From: JAHTBL01 sp038532735
GTDB taxonomy: Bacteria; Pseudomonadota; Alphaproteobacteria; Rhodobacterales; Rhodobacteraceae
Assembly (NCBI GenBank): GCA_038532735.1
Contig: JBCBAC010000010.1
Span: 15,728-79,727 of the forward strand
DNA: 64,000 nucleotides
Reading direction: 5' to 3'
Every line of letters begins with the position of its first letter. Position 1 is the first letter of the stretch. The notes under the pieces are model-generated. The model worked only from the letters and a program-made list of their open reading frames with translations, made no database searches and was not told where the DNA came from. Below, one piece after another: positions 25,008 to 34,168 of the stretch. The position numbers were made by a program, and so were the translations under genes.

Positions 25008-25697
25008 ATGATGACCATCAAGACCTGTATCTTTGACGCCTATGGGACCCTGTTCGATGTCACAGCCGCCGCGCGTGAGGCGGCAGAAGAGCCCGGCAAT
25101 GAAGCTCTGAAAGACTGTTGGCAGAGCCTCGCTGCCCATTGGCGCGACAAACAGTTGCAATACACGTGGCTGCGGGCGGTGACCGGCGATCACGTCAATT
25201 TCTGGCAAGTCACCCAAGACGGTCTGGACTGGGCAATGGAGGTCACAGGTCTAACCGGCCCTGCCCTGCGCGAACGGCTTCTGGCGCTCTATTGGGAGCT
25301 TTCCGCCTATGCAGAGGTGCCAGATATGCTGGCGAGCTTGAAAGCGAACGGCTTTGATACTGGCATCTTGTCAAATGGCTCGCCTGATATGCTGAGCGGC
25401 GCTGTGGAGAGCGCCGGTTTGGACGGGCTTCTGGACGCCGTGCTGAGCGTCGAGGCTGTCGGTGTCTTCAAGCCCAACGCGCGGGTATATGACATGGTCG
25501 AGGCCCGCTTTGGCACAAAGCGGGACGAGGTGCTGTTCGTCTCCTCCAATGGGTGGGACGCAGCGGCAGCAGCGGCCTATGGCTTTCAGACCGTTTGGGT
25601 AAACCGCGCCGGGCTGCCGATGGACCGGCTGCCGGGAACGCCGGCCCAGGTTCTGTCTGACCTCACGAGAATTCCTGATCTCGCAAGGAGCCTTTAG
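25008..25697 (+). CDS. 2-haloacid dehalogenase, HAD type II
   Basis: This 229-residue HAD enzyme has the nucleophile motif CIFDAYGTLFDVT (Asp near residue 10), SNGSPDML for motif II, the Lys in GVFKPNARVYD, and motif III FVSSNGWDAAAAAAYGFQT. The SSNGWD sequence and length match type II L-2-haloacid dehalogenases rather than generic phosphoglycolate phosphatases. It hydrolyses C-halogen bonds of short 2-haloacids. It is directly followed by an alpha/beta hydrolase gene with no gap. Confidence 0.85.
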   Translation: MMTIKTCIFDAYGTLFDVTAAAREAAEEPGNEALKDCWQSLAAHWRDKQLQYTWLRAVTGDHVNFWQVTQDGLDWAMEVTGLTGPALRERLLALYWELSAYAEVPDMLASLKANGFDTGILSNGSPDMLSGAVESAGLDGLLDAVLSVEAVGVFKPNARVYDMVEARFGTKRDEVLFVSSNGWDAAAAAAYGFQTVWVNRAGLPMDRLPGTPAQVLSDLTRIPDLARSL

Positions 25698-26519
25698 ATG
25701 CCCAACTTCACCACATCAGACGGGCTCTCCCTGCACTACACCGATGAAGGTCAGGGCTTGCCGATCATTTGCTTGGCTGGGCTGACCCGAAACGGATCCG
25801 ACTTTGACTATGTTGCACCTTTTTTGACAGATCTCCGCCTGATCCGGCTGGATTATCGCGGACGTGGGCAATCGGATTGGGCTGATGACTATTTGACATA
25901 TTCGATTCCTATAGAGGGTCGCGACTGTGTTGAATTGATGGATTATCTTGGGTTGAAGCGCGCGGCGATCCTTGGCACGTCCCGCGGCGGGCTGATCTCG
26001 ATGGCTCTTGCCGCAACGGTGAAGGACCGGCTGATCGGCGTTGCTTTGAATGACATTGGTCCTTATCTGGACCCCGCCGGGCTCGAGGTGATCAAAAACT
26101 ATATCGGGCGCAATCCACCGCAAAAAACCTATGCGGAGGCCGCGGCTGTGCGGGAGACTATGCCGGGCTTTGCCAATGTCCCTGAGGGACGCTGGCTAGA
26201 GGAAGTGCGCAAGCAATTTCGCGAAACCGAAGACGGTTTGGTGATCCGCTATGATCCTAAACTACGCGATGCAGTCCTGGATGCAGGCGCGCAACCCGCG
26301 CCAGACCTGTGGCAGCTCTTCGACGCGTTCGAGGGTTTGCCCCTATGCGCAATCCGAGGCGCGAATTCGGACCTCTTGAGCGCGGAGACCTTAGCCGAAA
26401 TGCAACGCCGGCGCCCGGATATGATCACGGCAGTCGTGCCAGACCGTGCTCATATTCCTTTTCTCGATGAACCCGAATCCATCGCAGCCCTGCGCCGCTG
26501 GATCGAGGCCATGCAATGA
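25698..26519 (+). CDS. Alpha/beta hydrolase
   Basis: This 273-residue enzyme has the nucleophile elbow LGTSRGGLISMALAATVKDR (Ser), an acid later in IRGANSDLLSAETLAEMQ, and a His in VVPDRAHIPFLDEPE. The oxyanion region is IICLAGLTRNGSDF. It starts at the first base after the HAD stop and overlaps the PLP enzyme by four bases. No signal peptide is seen. It may be an esterase; the substrate is unknown. Confidence 0.88.
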   Translation: MPNFTTSDGLSLHYTDEGQGLPIICLAGLTRNGSDFDYVAPFLTDLRLIRLDYRGRGQSDWADDYLTYSIPIEGRDCVELMDYLGLKRAAILGTSRGGLISMALAATVKDRLIGVALNDIGPYLDPAGLEVIKNYIGRNPPQKTYAEAAAVRETMPGFANVPEGRWLEEVRKQFRETEDGLVIRYDPKLRDAVLDAGAQPAPDLWQLFDAFEGLPLCAIRGANSDLLSAETLAEMQRRRPDMITAVVPDRAHIPFLDEPESIAALRRWIEAMQ

Positions 26520-27496
26520 ATATCGAGATGATCCGCGCGGCACAAACGCGGCTGGAGGGTCATGCGCGGCGCACGCCCCTGCTTAGTTCACCATTTCTGG
26601 ACGAGGTCGCCGGGCGGCGCGTGCTTTTGAAGGCCGAGAACCTGCAACATACCGGGTCGTTCAAATTCCGCGGTGGCTGGTCGGCTGTCTCGGCACTGCC
26701 AGGGGCGCAGCGCAAGGCGGGGGTCATCGCTTTTTCCTCGGGTAACCACGCACAAGGGGTCGCTTTGGCCGCGCGTGAGCACTCCAGCACCGCCGTGATC
26801 GTCATGCCTTCCAACGCACCACAAACCAAAATCGACGCAACCCGCGCATTGGGGGCCGAGGTCGTCCTTTACGACCGCGCAACAGAGGATCGCAAAGCCA
26901 TCGGAGAGGCCTTGGCAAGCGAGCGTGGATTGACACTGATCGAGCCCTTCGACAACGCCGAAGTGATCGCCGGGCAAGGCACAACGGGCCTTGAGATCGC
27001 GGATCAAGCCCGCGATGCGGGGGTTACAGAGGCGGAGGTTCTGGTTTGCTGCGGTGGGGGCGGTTTTACATCTGGTATCGCCCTGGCTTTGGAGGCCGAA
27101 GCGCCCAAGATGCGTGTCCGCCCCGTTGAGCCGGAAGGGTTTGACGATGTCGCAAGATCGCTCAAGTCTGGGCGGCGAGAGATAAATGCCGCCATGAGCG
27201 GGTCGATCTGCGATGCGATTATCTCTCCACAACCGGGAGAGATCACCTTCCCCATCCTGCAGCGTCTATGCGGCCCCGGGATTGTCGTCACCGATGCTGA
27301 ATGCCTTCATGCCATGGCTTATGCGTTTGCGCGGCTGAAGCTGGTCTTGGAACCGGGCGGGGCAGCCGCTCTCGCAGGGGCGCTCTTTCATGGGGATGAG
27401 ATTACAGGCAACGCCGTGATCTGCACGGCCTCCGGCGGAAATGTCGACGCACCGATGTTTCAACGCGCACTCACCGAGTTTGGAGATAAAGTATGA
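26516..27496 (+). CDS. Threonine/serine dehydratase, PLP fold type II
   Basis: This 326-residue enzyme has the PLP Lys in HTGSFKFRGGWSAVSAL, the substrate loop FSSGNHAQGVALAA and the glycine-rich phosphate site VCCGGGGFTSG. It lacks a regulatory ACT domain, as in catabolic threonine dehydratases and serine racemases. Its start overlaps the hydrolase stop (ATGA) and its stop overlaps the next start (ATGA), so the four genes from 25008 form one unit. Confidence 0.88.
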   Translation: MNIEMIRAAQTRLEGHARRTPLLSSPFLDEVAGRRVLLKAENLQHTGSFKFRGGWSAVSALPGAQRKAGVIAFSSGNHAQGVALAAREHSSTAVIVMPSNAPQTKIDATRALGAEVVLYDRATEDRKAIGEALASERGLTLIEPFDNAEVIAGQGTTGLEIADQARDAGVTEAEVLVCCGGGGFTSGIALALEAEAPKMRVRPVEPEGFDDVARSLKSGRREINAAMSGSICDAIISPQPGEITFPILQRLCGPGIVVTDAECLHAMAYAFARLKLVLEPGGAAALAGALFHGDEITGNAVICTASGGNVDAPMFQRALTEFGDKV

Positions 27497-28677
27497 CCGA
27501 GTTCACGATTGCCAGTTTTAACGTCAAGAACCTGATCGGTGCCGAGAAAGAGTATTATCGGTTCGAGGAATACACTCCGGAAGAATACGCGTGGAAAGAA
27601 GACTGGCTCGCCGATCAGCTTTTGACGCTGGATGCCGATATCGTCTGCTTTCAGGAAATCTTCGAAAAAGAGGCCTTGGACGCCGTCATTGCCGAAGCCG
27701 ACCGCCGCGGGGCAGAGGCCAATGAGGCGGTGATCCCTGCTCGCACCAAACGGTATCATCGCAAGGCAATTTTTCGAAAGCTGGCGTATCGGCCCTATAC
27801 TGATGCCGCCTTGACCTTTGCGCCCAATGCCAACGATGGTGATCCGGGATCGCGTCGGCCCGGCGTTGCGGTGCTGTCGCGTTTTGGCTTTGTCGGCACG
27901 CCCGAAATCATACAGGATCTGCCAGAGCCGCTGGAGATCCCATTCAGCGATCTGGACGGCTCCGATGGCGGCTCCTATCGGATCACGCGGCTGTCGCGGC
28001 CAATTCTGAAAGTGCGCGTGCCCGTTGGCGGGCGTGTAGTGACAGTGTTCAACTGCCATCTAAAGTCAAAGCTGGGTGAATACCCGCGGGCTAACGGCGT
28101 GCCGCCAGAGGCGGATTTGGTGAATTACGACCCGGCAGGGCGCGCACTGGGGTCGTTGCGCGCCGCGCTGCGCCGCATGGCAGAGGCCTGGGTGCTACGC
28201 GATGCGATTCTAGCGGAATTGGCTCGCGGCGCGCCAGTCATGGTGCTTGGCGATTTCAACGACGGGGAGCATGCCGTCAGCTCTGAAATCATCAGTGGGG
28301 AGCGGCCCTTCAAGAACTACGCATGGATGCGGCGCCATGATGCGGAACGTCGCAATGATCGGTATAGTGAAGAGGAAAACCTCATCATCACAGAGGCAAT
28401 CGACGCCGTGCGCCTGCACTCCGCCGAGAAGCTCTTTGTCCGTAAGTCCTTGAGAGACATGGTCTATACCGCTGCATTCGGTGGCGTTTTCGAGTCTATC
28501 GACCAGATCTTCTTATCGCGGCATTTCCATCCTGATTTTACGGGTCGCATTGGCGAGATGGAGTATTTCAGTTGCTTTAACGACCACCTCACAGATGGCT
28601 CACACCCCGAGGCGCCGTATAATAAGCTGGCGTCCGATCATGGGCAGATCATGGCGCATATGCGGCTGCTGGACTGA
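27493..28677 (+). CDS. Endonuclease/exonuclease/phosphatase-family protein
   Basis: This 394-residue EEP enzyme begins MTEFTIASFNVKNLIGAEKE with the conserved Asn. Glu follows in DADIVCFQEIFEKEALDAVI, then the Asp-Asn pair in APVMVLGDFNDGEHAV and the final His in YNKLASDHGQIMAHM. These residues bind magnesium in phosphodiesterases. An extra insert lies between the domain halves (about residues 190-240). It could be a nuclease or a sphingomyelinase-like phosphatase; no signal peptide is present. Confidence 0.82.
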   Translation: MTEFTIASFNVKNLIGAEKEYYRFEEYTPEEYAWKEDWLADQLLTLDADIVCFQEIFEKEALDAVIAEADRRGAEANEAVIPARTKRYHRKAIFRKLAYRPYTDAALTFAPNANDGDPGSRRPGVAVLSRFGFVGTPEIIQDLPEPLEIPFSDLDGSDGGSYRITRLSRPILKVRVPVGGRVVTVFNCHLKSKLGEYPRANGVPPEADLVNYDPAGRALGSLRAALRRMAEAWVLRDAILAELARGAPVMVLGDFNDGEHAVSSEIISGERPFKNYAWMRRHDAERRNDRYSEEENLIITEAIDAVRLHSAEKLFVRKSLRDMVYTAAFGGVFESIDQIFLSRHFHPDFTGRIGEMEYFSCFNDHLTDGSHPEAPYNKLASDHGQIMAHMRLLD

Positions 28678-28686
28678 GTTTGGCTC

Positions 28687-29433
28687 GTGTCGGATTTGAG
28701 TATTTTTACGCAAAAGAAGGGAAGCGGCGCGCCGGTTTTCTTTCTGCATTGTCTTGGGCTCGATCACAGAGTTTGGGACGGTGTGATCGAGCGACTGCCC
28801 GAGGGTGTGGCAGCAGGTGTCATGGATATGCGCGGTCATGGCGCGAGTGCTGTCTCGAAGGATCACTTCGGCATGGGCGCTTTGGTGGCGGACGCCGAGC
28901 GGGCGATGACGCGGTTGGGTATGCGTGATGCCGTGGTTGTGGGGCTGTCCGTTGGTGGAATGATCGCGCAGGGGCTAGCTGTGAAGCGCCTCGATCTGGT
29001 GCGCGGGGTGGTGCTCGCCAACACGGCGGCCAAGTTCGGCCAGCCCGGCCCATGGCAGGCGCGGGCCGCTGCCGTTCTGACAGATGGTATGGAGGCTGTG
29101 CGAGAAACCACGCTTGAGCGCTGGCAATGCCGCGTAGAGGGCGTCGAGGATTGGCTGATGGGCTGTGATCCGGCGGGCTATGCAGGCGTTTGCCGCGCGA
29201 TTGCGGGAACGGATTTCTATACGCCCACCGGTGGTTTGCGCCTCCCCGCACTGGGCATCGCGGGGAGCAGAGATCGCTCCACCCCGCCGGATCTGGTGCG
29301 AGAGACAGTCGATCTGATCCCCGGTTCGCGTTTTACTTTGATGAGAGAGGCCGGACACGTCTCACCATTGGATGACCCTGCCGAATTCACCGCACATCTT
29401 GTGACATTTTTGAAAGAGATCGGGCATATCTGA
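28687..29433 (+). CDS. pcaD: 3-oxoadipate enol-lactonase-like alpha/beta hydrolase
   Basis: This 248-residue protein starts at the GTG at 28687. It has FFLHCLGLDHRVWDGVIERL for the oxyanion loop, the nucleophile elbow VVGLSVGGMIAQGLA, the acid in LGIAGSRDRSTPPDLV and the His in EAGHVSPLDD. The pattern is that of PcaD, which hydrolyses 3-oxoadipate enol-lactone in the beta-ketoadipate pathway, but no other pca gene is nearby, so the assignment is provisional. Codons 5-12 coincide with a copy of the intergenic repeat. Confidence 0.72.
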   Translation: MSDLSIFTQKKGSGAPVFFLHCLGLDHRVWDGVIERLPEGVAAGVMDMRGHGASAVSKDHFGMGALVADAERAMTRLGMRDAVVVGLSVGGMIAQGLAVKRLDLVRGVVLANTAAKFGQPGPWQARAAAVLTDGMEAVRETTLERWQCRVEGVEDWLMGCDPAGYAGVCRAIAGTDFYTPTGGLRLPALGIAGSRDRSTPPDLVRETVDLIPGSRFTLMREAGHVSPLDDPAEFTAHLVTFLKEIGHI

Positions 29434-29488
29434 ACCGTTTGGTTTGATACGGGTTTTCCGGTCGCGCTACGGCGCATAGGCTCGCGTA

Positions 29489-30709
29489 ATGACAACCAAG
29501 GCCCCCTCTCACCGTATGCCGTTTATCTTCATCCTCATCACCTTGGTGCTGGATGCGATGGGGATCGGGCTGATTCTGCCGGTGATGCCAGACCTGATCC
29601 GTAACGTGAACGGCGGCACGCTAGGCGAGGCCGCGGTTTGGGGCGGGGTGCTGGCGACGACGTTTGCTGTAATGCAGTTCTTGTTCGGGCCAACGCTGGG
29701 GTCGCTCTCGGACCGTTTCGGGCGCAGGCCGGTGCTGTTGATCTCTCTCGCTGTGATGGCAGTCGACTATCTGGTCATGGCGGTCGCAGGCACGATCTGG
29801 CTGCTGTTTTTGACCCGTGTCGTGGGCGGGGTCACAGCCGCGACGCAGTCAACGGCGGGCGCGTTCATCGCGGACATCTCAACGCCGGAGAAAAAAGCAC
29901 AAAACTTCGGGCTGATCGGCGCTGCCTTCGGGATGGGTTTTATCTTCGGGCCGATGATCGGCGGGCTTCTGGCGGAGTTCGGCCACCGCGCGCCGTTCTA
30001 CGCAGCAGCGGGGCTTGCCACAGCCAACCTGATCTTTGGCTATTTCGTCATGCCGGAGACAGTCACAGACCGCATCCGCCGCCCGTTCGACTGGCGGCGC
30101 GCCAACCCCTTCGGCGCATTTCGCGCCTTGGGCCAGTTGCCCGGGGTCGCCCGGTTGCTGCTGTTGGTCTTCCTCTATGAATTCGCCTTCATCGTTTACC
30201 CTGCCACCTGGGCCTTCTTCACGCAGGAGCGTTTTGGTTGGTCGCCCGCGATGGTCGGGCTGTCGCTGGCCTCTTTCGGGGTGTCGATGGCAATTGTGCA
30301 GGGCGGGCTTATCCGCTGGATCATCCCGACATTGGGCGACCGCAACACTGTGGTTTACGGCTTCCTCTTCAACTTCTGTGCCTTCACGGTGCTTATGCTA
30401 CTCTCCAGCGGCTGGGTAGCTTTGGCATTTACGCCGATCACCGCTTTGGGCGCGGTTGTGACCCCCGCCGTCCAAGGCATGATGAGCCGCATTGCGCGCG
30501 ACGATCAGCAAGGGGAATTGCAGGGTGTCATCGCCTCCAGCAAAGCGGTGGCAATGATCTTGTCACCCCTCGTCATGACACAAGTGTTCTGGGTATTCAC
30601 AAGCGGCGACGGGCTCTATCTGCCGGGCGCGCCATTCGGCTTGGCTGCCGCTCTGATGCTGATCTGTTTCGCCGTTTTCGTCATGGGACCACGCCGCGTG
30701 ATGGCCTGA
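29489..30709 (+). CDS. MFS transporter, TCR/Tet-type efflux family
   Basis: This 406-residue protein has 12 spans. The first span reads FIFILITLVLDAMGIGLILP, with VMPDLIR after it, and GSLSDRFGRRPVLLISLAVM carries the loop 2-3 motif of the tetracycline-type DHA1 drug/H+ antiporters. Span 5 contains GAAFGMGFIFGPMIGGLLAE, motif C of exporters. It is probably an efflux pump for a lipophilic compound. Tetracycline resistance is not implied by this similarity alone. Confidence 0.87.
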   Translation: MTTKAPSHRMPFIFILITLVLDAMGIGLILPVMPDLIRNVNGGTLGEAAVWGGVLATTFAVMQFLFGPTLGSLSDRFGRRPVLLISLAVMAVDYLVMAVAGTIWLLFLTRVVGGVTAATQSTAGAFIADISTPEKKAQNFGLIGAAFGMGFIFGPMIGGLLAEFGHRAPFYAAAGLATANLIFGYFVMPETVTDRIRRPFDWRRANPFGAFRALGQLPGVARLLLLVFLYEFAFIVYPATWAFFTQERFGWSPAMVGLSLASFGVSMAIVQGGLIRWIIPTLGDRNTVVYGFLFNFCAFTVLMLLSSGWVALAFTPITALGAVVTPAVQGMMSRIARDDQQGELQGVIASSKAVAMILSPLVMTQVFWVFTSGDGLYLPGAPFGLAAALMLICFAVFVMGPRRVMA

Positions 30710-30778
30710 TCCCGTCGCGTTTTGGCTTGCGCCGATCCAGTGGCTCGGCAACGGTGAGGGATGATTTGGGAGAGATCC

Positions 30779-31858
30779 ATGACAACAATCAAAGCCGCTG
30801 TCTGCCATGAGTTTGGCGCACCGCTAGCCATCGAAGACGTTGCCTTGCGCGCCCCCCTTGGTGGGGAGGTTGAGGTCAAACTTGATGCGGTGGCGATCTG
30901 CCATTCCGACATCTCTTTTGCCGAAGGCGCGTGGGGAGGGTCACTGCCAGCAGTTTACGGACATGAAGCAGCGGGCGTCGTCACAGCAGTAGGCGACGGC
31001 GTGGCTGTTCCCGTCGGGGCGTCTGTCGTTGTCACCTTGATCCGCGCATGTGGCACCTGCGCCAATTGCGCGACGGGCCAACCGACGATTTGCGCAACGC
31101 CCTATGACGGCGATCAGGGGCCTTTGAAAACGACAGACGGCTGCAAGCTGCATCAAGCGATGGCTTGCGGCGCGTTTGCCGAAAAGGTCGTCGTCGATCA
31201 AAGCCAGGTCGTTGTAATCCCCGACGCGTTGCCGAAGGACGCAGCTGCGCTGATCTCTTGCGGGGTGATCACAGGCGTCGGCGCTGTGGTGAATGCGGCC
31301 AAGCTGCGCGCCGGGCAGGATGTGGTCGTGATTGGCGCAGGCGGGGTCGGGTTGAACGCCATTCAAGGCGCGCGCATCGCCGGTGCGCGCCGGATCGTTG
31401 CGGTTGATATGTCGGACGAAAAGCTCGCCATGGCGCGGGAGTTTGGCGCGACAGACGGTGTTTTGGCTACCGAGCCAAAACCATGGAAAGCGGCGTTCAA
31501 GGCAATGTGTCGCGGGGCCGATGCGGTGATCGTAACGGTCGGGGCGATCCCTGCCTATGACACGGCGCCCCGTTATCTGGCCGCAGGCGGGAAGGTCGTG
31601 ATGGTCGGCATGCCCCATAGCGGGCAGGCCTCGACTTACGAGCCAGTGATCCTGGCTGCGACCGGGCAAGGCATGGTCGGTTCTAAAATGGGAGACGTGG
31701 TCATTCAGCGGGATATCCCCTGGATGGTCGATCTCTACCAGCAAGGCAGGTTGAAGCTTGATGAGTTGATCTCCGGTCGCTGGTCGCTGGATCAGATCAA
31801 TGAGGCGATTGCAGATACCAAAGGCGGGGCCGCCAAGCGTAACGTAATCCTGTTCTGA
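30779..31858 (+). CDS. Zinc-type alcohol dehydrogenase
   Basis: This 359-residue medium-chain dehydrogenase has the catalytic zinc Cys in AICHSDISFAEG, the His in YGHEAAGVV, and the structural zinc cysteines in CGTCANCATGQPTIC. The NAD loop VVVIGAGGVGLNAIQGARIA follows. MTTIKAAVCHEFG (30779) is preceded by GGGAGAG and is the best start. It overlaps the next gene as TGATG, and the two are surely translated together. It may oxidise a polyol or aromatic alcohol. Confidence 0.87.
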   Translation: MTTIKAAVCHEFGAPLAIEDVALRAPLGGEVEVKLDAVAICHSDISFAEGAWGGSLPAVYGHEAAGVVTAVGDGVAVPVGASVVVTLIRACGTCANCATGQPTICATPYDGDQGPLKTTDGCKLHQAMACGAFAEKVVVDQSQVVVIPDALPKDAAALISCGVITGVGAVVNAAKLRAGQDVVVIGAGGVGLNAIQGARIAGARRIVAVDMSDEKLAMAREFGATDGVLATEPKPWKAAFKAMCRGADAVIVTVGAIPAYDTAPRYLAAGGKVVMVGMPHSGQASTYEPVILAATGQGMVGSKMGDVVIQRDIPWMVDLYQQGRLKLDELISGRWSLDQINEAIADTKGGAAKRNVILF

Positions 31859-33072
31859 TGCGGCTTCAGAACCTTCAGATATTCACTGCTGCACCGCCGG
31901 CGCCGGGCTGGGGCGGGCGCTACTGGATTTTCGTCAAGCTCACGACCGCCTGCGGGATCGAAGGCGTGGGGGAGTGCTACGCTTCTTCCGTCGGCCCCAA
32001 GGCGATGGAGGCCGTGATCGAGGATGTATTCACCCGCCATATGGAGAGCGAAAACCCCGAAAATATCGAGCTGATGTTCCGCCGCGCTTATTCCGCGGGG
32101 TTTACACAGCGCCCTGATCTGACGGTCATGGGCGCGTTTTCAGGGCTTGAGATCGCATGCTGGGATATCCTTGGCAAAGCGCGGGAGCGGCCAGTTTATG
32201 CGCTGCTAGGCGGCGCAGTGACGCCGCACATGCGGTGCTATACGTATCTTTATCCCCTTCCGCAGCATGATCCCGCGGCCTTCTGGACCTCTCCCGATAT
32301 GGCGGCGGAGGCGGCTTTGGACGCCGTTGATCGCGGCTACACGGCGATCAAGTTTGACCCGGCGGGCCCCTACACGATCTTCGCAGGCCATCAGCCCGCA
32401 ATGAGCGATATCACACGCTCTGCCGCGTTCTGCAAAGCGATCCGAGAGGCTGTCAGCGATCGCGCGGACCTGCTCTTTGGCACCCATGGTCAGTTCTCCA
32501 CAGGCGGGGCGATCCGCTTGGCGAAAGCGTTAGAACCTTATGCGCCGCTCTGGTTCGAAGAGCCGATTCCGCCCGATAACGTCGCGCAGATGGCGCGTGT
32601 CGCCGGGGCAACGTCGATCCCCGTGGCAACCGGGGAGCGGCTGACGACAAAAGCCGAATTCGCGCCCGTGTTGCGCCAAGGCGCCGCGACGATCCTGCAA
32701 CCGGCTTTGGGGCGCGTGGGCGGTATCTGGGAAGCCAAGAAGATCGCGGCCATGGCCGAGGTTTATAACGCGCAAATGGCGCCGCATCTTTACGCAGGCC
32801 CCGTAGAATGGGCAGCGAATCTGCATTTTGGGACCTCGATCCCAAATCTGCTCATAGCCGAAACGATTGAAACCGATTTCCACGACCGCCTGATCGGCGG
32901 GTCAATTCGGGTCGAGGATGGGTTCGTGGAGCTCTCAGACGCCCCGGGCCTTGGCATCACGCTGGACGAGGACCTCGCCCGCGCGCATCCGTATGAAGGC
33001 GACAAGCTGCATCTGGAGATGCAAGACACAGCCTGCGATTACCAGAACGGCAACGATTTTCAGGGCGGTTAA
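31858..33072 (+). CDS. Enolase-superfamily (mandelate racemase-type) dehydratase
   Basis: This 404-residue enzyme has the family capping domain followed by a beta barrel. FKLDPAG-like IKFDPAGPYTI carries the first Lys region. LWFEEPIPPDN and SIPVATGERLTTKAEF hold two metal-binding Glu. The position of the usual first metal ligand Asp reads FGTHGQFSTGG, with Thr209 where galactonate and mannonate dehydratases have Asp. Related enzymes dehydrate sugar acids. It is co-translated with the zinc dehydrogenase and ends in a 4-base TTAA overlap with the convergent gene. Confidence 0.8.
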   Translation: MRLQNLQIFTAAPPAPGWGGRYWIFVKLTTACGIEGVGECYASSVGPKAMEAVIEDVFTRHMESENPENIELMFRRAYSAGFTQRPDLTVMGAFSGLEIACWDILGKARERPVYALLGGAVTPHMRCYTYLYPLPQHDPAAFWTSPDMAAEAALDAVDRGYTAIKFDPAGPYTIFAGHQPAMSDITRSAAFCKAIREAVSDRADLLFGTHGQFSTGGAIRLAKALEPYAPLWFEEPIPPDNVAQMARVAGATSIPVATGERLTTKAEFAPVLRQGAATILQPALGRVGGIWEAKKIAAMAEVYNAQMAPHLYAGPVEWAANLHFGTSIPNLLIAETIETDFHDRLIGGSIRVEDGFVELSDAPGLGITLDEDLARAHPYEGDKLHLEMQDTACDYQNGNDFQGG

Positions 33073-33683
33073 TGGCGAAGCCAGCCGTGCCTCTCGGCAA
33101 TCACAAGAGCTGTCGCGAAAAGCACGCAACCGCACAGAACTGCTTTTGACATCACGCCCATAGTGCCTTCGATCAGCACAGCATGCAGCACGCTGCCTGA
33201 TACCGTGATGACTGCGAGCGCCATATGGGCCCCGCGCCAAATGTGGAACGGAAGCCGTTTTCGAAATGCGGCCAGTGCGGCGGCCGCGAAGATCGCCCAC
33301 ATCGCAAGCACACCCCACACGGCAAATGGCGTGGGCGACACGAAGAGGAGCGCGTCGATCACATCAGGTGGGCTGGTGATCCAGAGCGCCCCGACATGGG
33401 CCAGAACCGCAACCACCAGCCCGCCCCCGACCCACCGGTGCAAATAACGACTTCGGACGGCTGAAATTCCGGCAAGGCGCCCACCTGCGAGCAGCGGTTG
33501 GATCAGCAAAAGCGCCAGTGCAAGAACACCCGCAAAGCCGCCGGTGACGTAGATCGGATCACGCCACTGCAAAAGCGGGCTGGTCGCTGCAACATAGAAT
33601 GCAGCCGCGATAGACAGCACGGCGAGGCCAAGAAGGGCTTTGTTCTGAGCAGCTTTCCGGTTGTGGCGTGTTGAGACGGTCAA
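33069..33683 (-). CDS. Ferric-reductase-like transmembrane protein
   Basis: This 204-residue membrane protein has six hydrophobic spans. His residues that could ligate b-type haem appear in YLHRWVGGGLVVAVLAHVGA and in FHIWRGAHMALAVITVSGSV followed by LHAV, the pattern of the ferric reductase/NADPH oxidase transmembrane domain. No soluble FAD/NAD domain is attached. It overlaps the upstream intradiol-like gene by four bases (ATGA), suggesting joint function in an extracytoplasmic redox step. Confidence 0.8.
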   Translation of the reverse strand: MTVSTRHNRKAAQNKALLGLAVLSIAAAFYVAATSPLLQWRDPIYVTGGFAGVLALALLLIQPLLAGGRLAGISAVRSRYLHRWVGGGLVVAVLAHVGALWITSPPDVIDALLFVSPTPFAVWGVLAMWAIFAAAALAAFRKRLPFHIWRGAHMALAVITVSGSVLHAVLIEGTMGVMSKAVLCGCVLFATALVIAERHGWLRH

Positions 33684-34168
33684 ACCGGCTCAAGCACGAA
33701 ATCAACAGCTAGGCTGGTGTCGCTCGCACTTGGCATGATCGGGCGCAGGAAGACGGTCCTGAACTCCGCGTCATCATCATAAGCCAGATGCCCATGAGGC
33801 TGGCCAAAGGCTGGCACGATCTGCGGCATCTCAAGCCGAAACACGCCATCAGCATCTGTCAGTGTGGCCCCATGGCTGTGAGCATCCCGCTCATGCCCTT
33901 CGGTCGTATGCGCCCAGATCTGGATACGGCGGTTGGGCAACGGTGCGCCATCTCCAGCGCGGCGCACGGTGCCTGACATCCAGAACCCCCCACCGCCAAT
34001 CCGTTCAACGATGGGCGCGCCAGGGCGATAATTGTTGGCCCCACCGCGCATCGTCGGAGTTGGTGCGAGACCAGCGGCACGTGCCGGGACAAGCAGCCCC
34101 GACGTTGCGGTGAGTAGCGCGGCACTGGCCGTGGTCAGAACAGTTCGGCGCGTTGTTTTAGGCTGCAT
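33680..34168 (-). CDS. Tat-exported intradiol ring-cleavage dioxygenase-like protein
   Basis: This 162-residue protein starts MQPKTTRRTVLTTASAALLT, a twin-arginine signal cleaved near ARAAG. The remainder is a small beta sandwich resembling intradiol dioxygenases (MSGTVRRAGDGAPLPNRRIQ, then IWAHTTEGH and TDADGVFRLEMPQI). The His pair in GQPHGHLAYDD is present, but I do not see the two Tyr ligands of classical catechol dioxygenases; the protein has only two Tyr, neither in the usual place. It overlaps the membrane cytochrome gene. The function is uncertain; folded periplasmic binding is an alternative. Confidence 0.75.
   Translation of the reverse strand: MQPKTTRRTVLTTASAALLTATSGLLVPARAAGLAPTPTMRGGANNYRPGAPIVERIGGGGFWMSGTVRRAGDGAPLPNRRIQIWAHTTEGHERDAHSHGATLTDADGVFRLEMPQIVPAFGQPHGHLAYDDDAEFRTVFLRPIMPSASDTSLAVDFVLEPV

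Noticed and set aside
29489..30709. Tetracycline resistance gene
   Set aside because: The MFS protein shares general TCR-family motifs, but such similarity is common in chromosomal efflux carriers and does not show tetracycline transport.
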